Below, in pieces: positions 45,889-53,224 of a stretch of DNA of 64,000 nucleotides. The stretch covers positions 3,704,501 through 3,768,500 of the forward strand of contig NZ_JAZHSH010000001.1 in the NCBI RefSeq assembly GCF_040100845.1. The letters are read 5' to 3'. Every line of letters starts with the position of its first letter. The first letter of the stretch is position 1. Source of the DNA: Chengkuizengella sp. SCS-71B (lineage in GTDB: Bacteria > Bacillota > Bacilli > Paenibacillales > KCTC-33759). The notes under the pieces were generated by a model. It saw only the letters and a program-made list of their open reading frames with translations. It was not told the DNA's origin and did not search any database. The position numbers and the translations under genes were made by a program.

Positions 45889-46482
45889 TTAATCTTTTAA
45901 GAGAGAGAGACACTCCGCTCTTGATGCTGGATCATTTAAAAATGCACCACGCATAGCTGAAGTGATCGTGTTACTACCGTACTTTTTCACTCCTCTAGAA
46001 CACATACACAAATGTTCTCCTTCAACAATGACCATAACAGCTAGAGGATCTAAAACCTCAACCATAATATCAGCAATCTCAGATGTTATACGTTCTTGTA
46101 CTTGCAACTTACGTGTCACAGCATCCACTAATCTTGCAAATTTACTAAGGCCAGCAATTTTCCCTTTTGGAATATAACCGATATGGATTTTTCCGAAAAA
46201 CGGTGCCATGTGGTGCTCACACTGACTATAGTATACAATATCTTTTACGATGACTAACTCCTCATGATCTTCATCAAAAGTAACATCTAAGATTTTTCGT
46301 GGATCAACATTATAACCTGAGAAAATTTCTTCATACATACGTGTTACGCGAGCAGGAGTATCTAACAGTCCTTCTCGTTCAACGTCTTCCCCTATAAGGT
46401 TTAAGATTTCTCTTATATGATTCTCTATTGCTTCTCTATTATCACTTACTAGGTCATTTTTGTATTCTTTAAAACCTGCCAT
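45889..46482 (-). CDS. folE: GTP cyclohydrolase I
   Basis: 197 residues, the typical size. Converts GTP to dihydroneopterin triphosphate, the first step of tetrahydrofolate synthesis, and supplies queuosine synthesis. Zinc ligands: QC88-E-H-H91-MAPFFGKIHIGYIP and HLC159-MCSRGVKKYGS. N-terminal GEDVEREGLLDTPARVTRMYEEIFSGY is diagnostic. AGGAG lies before the ATG. The queuosine gene queG lies two genes upstream, though with a gap, so joint supply of the pathway is possible. It has its own terminator. Confidence 0.95.
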   Translation of the reverse strand: MAGFKEYKNDLVSDNREAIENHIREILNLIGEDVEREGLLDTPARVTRMYEEIFSGYNVDPRKILDVTFDEDHEELVIVKDIVYYSQCEHHMAPFFGKIHIGYIPKGKIAGLSKFARLVDAVTRKLQVQERITSEIADIMVEVLDPLAVMVIVEGEHLCMCSRGVKKYGSNTITSAMRGAFLNDPASRAECLSLLKD

Positions 46483-46514
46483 GATAAACTCCTCTTTTCT
46501 TCACTCAATACAAT

Positions 46515-46724
46515 TTATCTAAACTTATTATTTTTCATCATTTTTTTCATTTGATTCATTTGTTGATTATTTACATTATAGCCCATTTTCTTTGCCATTT
46601 CCTTTAGCATCTCTGGATTATTTTGCATGTTCTCTAGTTGCTTACGTAAATAAAATACGCCAACAAAAAATCCTATAATAAGACCTACAATAAGGGTCAC
46701 AATTGGAATAATCACATCTGCCAT
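46515..46724 (-). CDS. yneF: YneF family small membrane protein
   Basis: 69 residues from the ATG at 46724, chosen because AGAGGTG lies upstream. One N-terminal membrane helix (about 4-26, VIIPIVTLIVGLIIGFFVGVF), then LRKQLENMQNNPEMLKEMAKKMGYNVNNQQMNQMKKMM, the conserved UPF0154/YneF tail. Function unknown in B. subtilis too. Confidence 0.88.
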   Translation of the reverse strand: MADVIIPIVTLIVGLIIGFFVGVFYLRKQLENMQNNPEMLKEMAKKMGYNVNNQQMNQMKKMMKNNKFR

Positions 46725-46813
46725 ACAATATTCACCTCTGTTAAAATTTGTCCATTCAAACTCCAATTAACCATAATCCACTTTACTTGATTCATATGAT
46801 TTCGTCAAATTGT

Positions 46814-47986
46814 TTATAAATTCGAATTCGAAATACGTTGTTCTGCTTTCGACAGCGAATCTAATACAACTTCGTTCTTTTCTTGAGCTATTCCTTGTTT
46901 AATAACTTCAAGTGCATCGTCGGTATTGATTTTACCCAATGACCATGCCGATGCTTCTCTTATTTCTGGTCTCTGATCATTTAAAAGAAGGTCTTTTAAT
47001 ATAGGAATTGCACTCTCATCTTTAAAAACACCTAATGCAGTAATTGCATTTCTTTGAATGGGTTTTTTCCCTCTCCAAGCTGAAGCACTGAATCCATACT
47101 TTTCTTTAAACTCACGATTGCTTAATGATAGTAGCGGTTTAAGCAATGGTTTCACAATCTCTGGATCTGGTTGAAGCTCTGGTTGATGAGTAAAATGTTT
47201 ACCTTTATTTTTAGGACAAACGATTTGACATGTATCACAGCCATACAAACGATTCCCTATCTTTTCCTTTAATTCGTCATCTACAAACCCTTTCGTTTGA
47301 GTTACAAATGATATACAGCGATTAGAATTTAATTGGCCTGGACCTACAAGAGCATCTGTAGGACACGCATCAATACATATCGTACAATCTCCACACTCAT
47401 CTGTTACTTCTTGATCAGGAGTAAATGGAATGTTCGTAATCATTTCCCCAAGATATACCCAAGAACCAAACTCAGGTGTAATAACAGCGCAGTTTTTTCC
47501 TACCCAACCTATACCTGCACGTTCTGCCACAGCTCTATCAACTAAAACCCCTGTATCCACCATGCTTTCAAGCTTAACATCAGACACTCTTTCTTTAATA
47601 AAGGTCTCCAAATTCAATAATCTTTTTTTTAGAACATGATGGTAATCTTCACCCCATGCTGATCTGGAAATCACACCTCTGTAGGCACCTTTCTCAGATT
47701 TAGGTGGATCTTTCAACTTTGAAGGATATGCAATAGCTATGGATAAAATAGACTGAGGTTGTTCAAATGTAAGCTTTGGATCAACTCTTTTATCTAGATC
47801 AGGCTCTTCAAAACCAGACTCATATCCTTTTTTACGGTGGTTTAATAAAATTTGCTTTAATTCCAAAAAAGGGTCTGCCGAAGCAAACCCAATTTTATCT
47901 ATCCCAAGTGTGGATGCTGCTTGTTTAATCTCATCCTTTAAACATTCCCAACCGTTCCTTGATGTTCTTGCAACTGAGTAATTCAA
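46814..47986 (-). CDS. queG: Epoxyqueuosine reductase
   Basis: 390 residues. TTG start at 47986; the GAGGTG site is 7 bp upstream and includes the rnhA stop codon. N-terminal cobalamin-binding DUF1730 region (about 60-150), then two [4Fe-4S] motifs, CGDCTICIDACPTDAL (about 195) and CDTCQIVCPKN (about 245), then a HEAT-like tail (about 290-380: AWRGKKPIQRNAITALGVFKDESAIPILKDLL). QueG performs the last step in queuosine synthesis, reducing epoxyqueuosine on tRNA. It probably forms an operon with rnhA. Confidence 0.92.
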   Translation of the reverse strand: MNYSVARTSRNGWECLKDEIKQAASTLGIDKIGFASADPFLELKQILLNHRKKGYESGFEEPDLDKRVDPKLTFEQPQSILSIAIAYPSKLKDPPKSEKGAYRGVISRSAWGEDYHHVLKKRLLNLETFIKERVSDVKLESMVDTGVLVDRAVAERAGIGWVGKNCAVITPEFGSWVYLGEMITNIPFTPDQEVTDECGDCTICIDACPTDALVGPGQLNSNRCISFVTQTKGFVDDELKEKIGNRLYGCDTCQIVCPKNKGKHFTHQPELQPDPEIVKPLLKPLLSLSNREFKEKYGFSASAWRGKKPIQRNAITALGVFKDESAIPILKDLLLNDQRPEIREASAWSLGKINTDDALEVIKQGIAQEKNEVVLDSLSKAEQRISNSNL

Positions 47987-47992
47987 AATTTG

Positions 47993-48436
47993 TCACCTCA
48001 AAGCTTGCTCTTTTGCAGCTTGTACAGCTAAAAAATCACAACGGTTATTCAACTCGTTATCACTATGACCTTTAACTTTAATATACTCTACATCATGAAT
48101 TTTCATCAAATCATCTAGCGTTTTCCATAAATCTTGATTTTCAACCGGTTGTTTCTTACTGTTTTTCCAACCATTTCGTTTCCAATTATGAATCCAACCC
48201 TGCTTAAAGCAATTCACAATATAAGCGGAATCACTATGAACTTTGACTTTACAAGGAGATTTTAATTTTTTTAAAGACTCAATAACTGCAATCATTTCCA
48301 TACGATTATTGGTTGTATTTGGTTCTCCACCTGATATTTCTTTGCGGTGTTCTCCATATAATAAAATAGCACCCCAACCGCCAGGGCCAGGATTGCCAGA
48401 ACATGCTCCATCTGTATATATTATAACTTCTTTCAT
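47993..48436 (-). CDS. rnhA: Ribonuclease HI
   Basis: 147 residues from the ATG at 48436, which has GGAGGG upstream. All catalytic residues are kept: YTD9GACSGNPGPGG, NNRME47M, HSD69SAYIV, KGH124SDNE and NNRCD134FLA. Cuts RNA in RNA:DNA hybrids. The basic handle region (KQGWIHNWKRNGWKNSKKQPV) of E. coli-type RNase HI is present, unlike several inactive Bacillus RNase HI-like proteins. The TGA overlaps the queG ribosome binding site, so queG translation depends on it. Confidence 0.93.
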   Translation of the reverse strand: MKEVIIYTDGACSGNPGPGGWGAILLYGEHRKEISGGEPNTTNNRMEMIAVIESLKKLKSPCKVKVHSDSAYIVNCFKQGWIHNWKRNGWKNSKKQPVENQDLWKTLDDLMKIHDVEYIKVKGHSDNELNNRCDFLAVQAAKEQALR

Positions 48437-48521
48437 GTTATAACCCTCCATCTCTTATTGGGTTATCATATAACTAAATCGACCATATCATAAATCACCA
48501 AAAAAATAAAGAATTCTTATT

Positions 48522-48890
48522 TTATGAACAAATAGAATTCATTTGATGAGATTCCTGTATTTGTATATCATGCATAGTGATATTCATTTCTTTCACTTCT
48601 CTTTGTAAAAAACGTTCCTTTAATTCATTTACCATTTTCTTTCCAACCTCATTGTCCGTACAGCTAGGATTTTCCGTTAAAATATACTGGCCTCGTTTAT
48701 TCTTTATCGATCCTATAATAACTCCAACAACCTCACTATCATCTAATGCAACAAGAACTAGTTCACTATCATAAGACAGTTGTTTAGAAAAAACCTTAAT
48801 TGTTTTTTTGTAACATGTATCAGACAATACTTCCTTTAATAAGTTTGTAACCTTTTCACAATCAGATAGTTGAAAAGAACGTAAATTCAT
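48522..48890 (-). CDS. GNAT-type acetyltransferase
   Basis: 122 residues from the ATG at 48890 (GGGGAG site). Short GNAT fold: N-terminal MNLRSFQLSDCEKVTNLLKEVL, central LVLVALDDSEVVGVIIGSIK (strand 4 with the V/I-G pattern), and a C-terminal TDNEVGKKMVNELKERFLQREV helix where the acetyl-CoA loop (Q/RxxGxG) is weak. It ends earlier than most GNATs, so activity is uncertain. Substrate unknown. Confidence 0.65.
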   Translation of the reverse strand: MNLRSFQLSDCEKVTNLLKEVLSDTCYKKTIKVFSKQLSYDSELVLVALDDSEVVGVIIGSIKNKRGQYILTENPSCTDNEVGKKMVNELKERFLQREVKEMNITMHDIQIQESHQMNSICS

Positions 48891-49180
48891 ATGAAATAAC
48901 TCCCCTTCATTTTTCATTGATTACATAAAGAATATCATTTATTAAAGTGAATCTTATTAACAGTGGTTTCATGAATGTTATTAGGAATTGAACAATCTCT
49001 CGCTCTCGCGTATATATTTTATAATAAAATTCGACAAAAATCGTTAAATTCCTGCAAAAATATTAATAATTTTTAAATTACCTCTTGTTTTCTCTTGAAA
49101 ACGCTTAATTTTAAGCGTTTTCATTTATTGTGCAGAATAATCTAATTTTTAGATGTAAATATTAATGGGGAGGTGATTAA
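48891..49180. other. Gene-free interval with a perfect 26-bp palindrome
   Basis: GAAAACGCTTAA-TT-TTAAGCGTTTTC (49097-49122) is a perfect 12-bp inverted repeat. It reads as a cre-like core on both strands (TGAAAACGCTTAAT) and could alternatively be a hairpin. It is 59 bp upstream of the next gene's start. Confidence 0.5.
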
Positions 49181-49384
49181 ATGTACTTTAATGAAAGAAA
49201 TTTACAGCATCTACAAGACGTTCAGCTAAAAGATTGGAAAATAGAAGAGTTAGAGTTGCATCATCAAACAATGAGTGACTTATCCCCCTGGTTAAATGCT
49301 GAAGGTGTTTCATATCATCATAAAATAATAGATGAAATTAAAAAAAGAGGAGGAGATTCAGGGAATACTAATTTTACTGATTAA
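49181..49384 (+). CDS. Small hydrophilic protein of unknown function
   Basis: 67 residues, charged and helical (MYFNERNLQHLQDVQLKDWKI.., then LSPWLNAEGVSYHHKIIDEIKKRGG). GGGGAGGTG precedes the ATG, which makes the gene credible. No membrane segment or known motif. I cannot assign a family. It is separated from sodA by 138 bp that contain the sodA promoter. Confidence 0.7.
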   Translation: MYFNERNLQHLQDVQLKDWKIEELELHHQTMSDLSPWLNAEGVSYHHKIIDEIKKRGGDSGNTNFTD

Positions 49385-49457
49385 AAAAGCTTGCATTTTA
49401 TATAAATAGATTGAAATACTTATAACGTGAGATAGACATACTTTTTAAACATAAATG

Positions 49458-49486
49458 TTGATTTATTATCAAAAATAAGTGATAAT
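49458..49486 (+). promoter_or_regulatory. Sigma-A promoter of sodA
   Basis: TTGATT (49458-49463), 17-bp spacer, GATAAT (49481-49486), 37 bp upstream of the sodA ATG. Good match to the vegetative consensus. Confidence 0.65.
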
Positions 49487-49522
49487 ATTGTATGAATACT
49501 TATAAAGGGAGGTTTTTTTTAC

Positions 49523-50134
49523 ATGGCACATCAATTACCTGAATTACCATATGCAAATAATGCACTTGAACCACACATCGACGAGCAAACGATGATGATC
49601 CATCATGATCGCCATCATGCTACTTATGTAACAAAACTAAACGATGCAATTGCTGGAAATGCTGAACTAGAAGGTAAAAGCATTGAAGAACTTATTGCTA
49701 ACTTAGATAGTGTTCCTGAAAACATCCGTGGAGCTGTTCGCAATAATGGAGGCGGACATGCAAACCATTCATTGTTCTGGGAAGTCATTGCACCAAATGC
49801 TGGGGGAACACCTACTGGCGCTTTAGCTGATGCAATTGAAAGCGATCTTGGTGGATTGGATAAATTTAAAGAAGCTTTTACAAATGCTGCTTTAACTCGT
49901 TTTGGCAGTGGCTGGGCATGGTTAAGTGTTGATCAAAATGGAAAGCTTGAAGTAAGCAGCACACCTAATCAAGACAACCCGATTATGGAAGGTAAAACTC
50001 CAATTTTAGGATTGGACGTTTGGGAGCATGCATATTACTTAAAATATCAAAACAAACGCCCTGATTACATCGGTGCATTCTGGAATGTAGTCAATTGGGA
50101 TGAAGTAGCTAAACGTTACGAAGCTGCTAAGTAA
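49523..50134 (+). CDS. sodA: Superoxide dismutase [Mn/Fe]
   Basis: 203 residues, canonical length. Metal ligands H27, H82, D165 and H169 are all present ([41 protein letters not shown]). Converts superoxide to hydrogen peroxide and oxygen in the cytoplasm. GGGNNPIM-type manganese enzymes of Bacillus share the [11 protein letters not shown] motif, so Mn is likely, though the metal cannot be fixed from sequence. GGGAGG lies before the ATG. Monocistronic between its promoter and a terminator. The second SOD of the window; it lacks the extra N-terminal domain of the other. Confidence 0.96.
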   Translation: MAHQLPELPYANNALEPHIDEQTMMIHHDRHHATYVTKLNDAIAGNAELEGKSIEELIANLDSVPENIRGAVRNNGGGHANHSLFWEVIAPNAGGTPTGALADAIESDLGGLDKFKEAFTNAALTRFGSGWAWLSVDQNGKLEVSSTPNQDNPIMEGKTPILGLDVWEHAYYLKYQNKRPDYIGAFWNVVNWDEVAKRYEAAK

Positions 50135-50173
50135 AATTTACTTAAATGAAATATGGAATCATTGATAATTATG

Positions 50174-50212
50174 AAAATCCACAGAGCAGAATTTGCCTTT
50201 GTGGTTTTTTTT
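50174..50212 (+). terminator. Terminator of sodA
   Basis: CCACA (50179-50183) and TGTGG (50200-50204) form the base of a hairpin followed by eight T, 40 bp after the sodA stop. Confidence 0.75.
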
Positions 50213-50523
50213 GCTTGTATTGTTCTAATCGATGACTAAAGTCTAAATCCATTCAGGTTGCCAAAAAATAAAGGGAATGAACGGTCTTATTCCGTATTTT
50301 TTAAAGATTTTCAAAGAATAGCGGGAAATACTGGTCTTATATTGCTGCTTTTAGATCAAATTTTGTAATTTGATATGAATATGGACAAAATAAGACCATA
50401 AAATTCACTAGCGTTGCATCAAAGATAACATAGAAAATAAAATGAGTATAATTTACTAAAAATGGAATTTATGATGTGATTTTCATGGAATTATCATAAA
50501 AAAACTCCTATTGTAAAGATAAG
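50213..50523. repeat. Left flank of the IS4 element with inverted arms
   Basis: No gene. The motifs AATAGCGGGAA (about 50317-50327) and TAGCGTTGCA (50409-50418) recur in inverted orientation to the right of the element, as TTCCCGCTATT (about 51919-51929) and TGCAACGCTA (51900-51909). Two further GGTCTTAT motifs (50283, 50333) and one inverted ATAAGACC near 50390 suggest a short interspersed repeat family into which the IS inserted, or a larger composite element. Confidence 0.5.
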
Positions 50524-51805
50524 GACGCGTTACCCATAATCTAAACAAAAGGAGCCAACCATGGGTAACATACACAATTTCCATACCATTTGTCAATGTT
50601 TTTCTTTGATTTCGAAGGAAAATTTCCTTTTTCCTATTGCAGACTATCGTACGCATAAGTTAACTACGATAAAAAGTATCAAGTTATTTCTAGCCTCTCA
50701 AATTGCGAATTGGGAAAATTATAAACAAATTTCAAGAGAATTACGTACCAGTGAAGCTCTTCAGCAAAGTCTAGATCTACCAAGTATTAGTCCGTCTCAA
50801 CTCTCACGTCGAATAAGAGAACTACCTACAGAAATGTTAGAAGCGTTATTCTTTGAAATGATCGGTAAAGTAAAGTCTAAAACTTCTATCGCTTGTAGCA
50901 GAGTCGGCCCACTTCGGATTCTTGATTCTACTAGCTTGAAGCTTCCTGCTACTTTAGCTAATTGGGCGAAGATTAATCATAAATCGACCCAAGTCAAGAT
51001 TCATATGCGTGTGCTTTCTCTTCCAAATGGAAGAGTCATTCCAGAAAAAGCGATCCCTTCAACAGGAAATGTGAATGATTGTGAAACCATGGATATCCTA
51101 GTGGAAGATCACGACACCATATACGTTATGGATCGTGGTTATGTAAAATACGCACAGTTCGATCAGTGGATCGAAGACAATGTTCGCTTCGTGATGCGTA
51201 TTAATGAAAAGCATGGGGTTTTAAGGGTTGAGGAAGAACTGCCTGTTCCACCGGACACCCACATTATTCGGGACGCGATCATCCAATTAGGAAGTGCGTA
51301 TACACAAACGGAAAAAAGCATAAGACTTGTAGAGTTTATGGATGAAAAAGAACGTAAATATAGAATAGCTACCTCTTGTTTTGACTTAAGTGCAACAGAG
51401 ATTGCAGATATTTATCGTCAACGATGGCTTATTGAATTATTCTTTAAATGGTTGAAGCAACACCTACGTCTTGTAAAACTATACAGCTATGAACCTCAAG
51501 GAATTTGGAATCAAATTTTTATTGTACTCATCGCCTATGCAATTGCCATGTATATTGAGCTAGGAAGCAGAACTAAACTAAGTACCTGGGATGTACTACA
51601 ATGTCTACGAACTTGTTGGGATAAAAAGTGGTCCGTTATGTTGAGTGAACTTCATCTGAAACCTACTCGAAACTCAAAGGGGAGACAGAAAGTGCCTCGA
51701 TCGGTGAAACCACCTCCGAGATTAAATACATCGGTAGGTATCATCAAGCCAAAGAAAAGATAAATTAGGGAAAGAAATAACATCCAAAAAATGGATTAAC
51801 GCGTC
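50524..51805 (+). mobile_element. IS4-family insertion sequence, complete
   Basis: About 1.28 kb with terminal inverted repeats GACGCGTTA (50524-50532) and TAACGCGTC (51797-51805). It carries one intact transposase gene. No clear target-site duplication was found beside these ends, so the true ends may lie a few bases outside. Confidence 0.75.
50561..51763 (+). CDS. IS4-family transposase
   Basis: 400 residues, full length. DDE catalytic core: Asp in LRILDSTSLKL (about 126), Asp in IYVMDRGYVKYAQFDQW (about 195), and Glu in the IS4 signature Y-(2)-R-(3)-E-(6)-K, read exactly from YRQRWLIELFFKWLK (about 288-302). The N-terminal part has the LSRRIRELP DNA-binding region. Cut-and-paste transposase acting on the ends of its own element. 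AAAGGAG lies before the ATG. No frameshift or stop, so the element could be active. Confidence 0.93.
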   Translation: MGNIHNFHTICQCFSLISKENFLFPIADYRTHKLTTIKSIKLFLASQIANWENYKQISRELRTSEALQQSLDLPSISPSQLSRRIRELPTEMLEALFFEMIGKVKSKTSIACSRVGPLRILDSTSLKLPATLANWAKINHKSTQVKIHMRVLSLPNGRVIPEKAIPSTGNVNDCETMDILVEDHDTIYVMDRGYVKYAQFDQWIEDNVRFVMRINEKHGVLRVEEELPVPPDTHIIRDAIIQLGSAYTQTEKSIRLVEFMDEKERKYRIATSCFDLSATEIADIYRQRWLIELFFKWLKQHLRLVKLYSYEPQGIWNQIFIVLIAYAIAMYIELGSRTKLSTWDVLQCLRTCWDKKWSVMLSELHLKPTRNSKGRQKVPRSVKPPPRLNTSVGIIKPKKR

Positions 51806-52287
51806 ATTTTCTGACCTCTTCACTTTTTTCCTAATTTCTCAAAAAGAAAATTGTAAAATTTTTCTAAATTACTTATTTTACAAACTATGTTGCTTTTTTT
51901 GCAACGCTAATGCACTAATTCCCGCTATTTCATAGCAAATAGCACTTCGGACTGAAAGTAACACACCCTGATAAATTACTTTATGAGACTTTCTGAGATG
52001 TCGTCAAATCCTTCTTTTAATTCTGGGTTTCCCGAAAAGTACTAGGTATTAGCTCCTTGGCGTACTCTTCACTTTTGACTTTTGACTTTTCACTTTTGGT
52101 GTTGATTAAAAAAGCTTCTCTCACCATCCGAAGAGAAGCCTTCAATAAAAGAAAGGAATGTTTATGACAGTAATCAAAGTACCCTTTGTGCAATTTTTTC
52201 TAATTGCTTAATTTATATTATGTAATACTTTAGTTTAATGTTCTAGGCTCTTGCGGATTATTAAGAATCCATTCCACAGGATAACCA
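51806..52287. other. Gene-free interval right of the IS, with heptamer repeat and terminator
   Basis: Holds the inverted partner motifs of the left IS flank, then a tandem heptamer ACTTTTG/ACTTTTG/ACTTTTC/ACTTTTG at 52071-52098. A strong minus-strand terminator follows: GCTTCTCT (52114-52121) pairs perfectly with AGAGAAGC (52132-52139), with TTTTTT after it on the minus strand. That ends the ABC operon. No coding potential was seen. Confidence 0.7.
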
Positions 52288-53220
52288 TCAAGCCATATTC
52301 ACTTCTTTATCCTGATTCATAGTTTTTCCTTCTTTCCCTTTCTCGCTATCATTTGGGGAGGTAAGAATAATTTTCCCATCCTCAAGTTGTAATTGAACTT
52401 TATTACTATCTTCTAATCCTATGGACTTTAAATAAGTATCAGGAATTTGCAATCTGCCAGCCTTATCTAAAATTGCAAATTCTTCATGAGTCTCATCTTC
52501 TTTTTCAAAGCCAAGTCCTAATTGCTCAAGCTCTTCAACTGATCTTTTTCTTATCATTTCTGAGGAGGTTTTTCCATCCCGAATAGCGACAACACGATTC
52601 ACCTTTTTAGCTAATAATGGATCATGTGTTACGATCACAATCGTCAATCCATACTCTTCATTTAATTTTTGGAACAAATCTAGGATTTGATCAGACATTT
52701 TAGTATCTAAAGATCCTGTCGGCTCATCAGCTAACAATAATTTAGGACGATTTGCTAAAGCGATAGCGATGGCTACACGCTGCTGCTCACCACCTGAAAG
52801 CTGATTTAAAGTGTTATTCATTCGATGTCCTAATCCAACTGCATCGAGCAGCTCCTTTGCTCGTTCTTTTTTACGACGTCCCTTTAAAAGAATGGGCAGC
52901 TCTACATTTTCTAAAGCCGTTAAATATGGAATTAAATTCCTCGCATTATTCTGCCATACAAATCCTACCGTCTCTCGTTTATATTTAACATAATCTTTCT
53001 CTTTAAACTTTAATAAATCCAACCCATTGACAGATACAGTTCCTGCTGATGGACGATCTAAACCACCTAACATATTTAATAGTGTAGATTTACCACTACC
53101 GCTATTTCCGATGATAGCCATTAATTCTCCATCCTTCACTTCAAGATCTAAGCCCTGTAAGGCTACAACCTCAAGATCAGCAATTTTATAAATCTTCACT
53201 AGATTTTCACACAGAATCAT
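52288..53220 (-). CDS. ABC transporter ATPase with C-terminal AbrB-like domain
   Basis: 310 residues, about 80 longer than a LolD/MacB-type ATPase. Residues 1-225: Walker [10 protein letters not shown] (38-46), signature LSGGEQQ, Walker B LLLADEP, and the switch His in IVTHDP. Residues about 248-290 ([42 protein letters not shown]) match the swapped-hairpin AbrB/SpoVT fold. An ATPase fused to a DNA-binding-type fold is unusual and might link transport to gene control or serve as a dimerisation module. Last gene of a four-gene efflux operon, 4 bp after the permease. Ends with a Lys/Glu-rich tail. Confidence 0.88.
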   Translation of the reverse strand: MILCENLVKIYKIADLEVVALQGLDLEVKDGELMAIIGNSGSGKSTLLNMLGGLDRPSAGTVSVNGLDLLKFKEKDYVKYKRETVGFVWQNNARNLIPYLTALENVELPILLKGRRKKERAKELLDAVGLGHRMNNTLNQLSGGEQQRVAIAIALANRPKLLLADEPTGSLDTKMSDQILDLFQKLNEEYGLTIVIVTHDPLLAKKVNRVVAIRDGKTSSEMIRKRSVEELEQLGLGFEKEDETHEEFAILDKAGRLQIPDTYLKSIGLEDSNKVQLQLEDGKIILTSPNDSEKGKEGKTMNQDKEVNMA

Positions 53221-53224
53221 ATCC

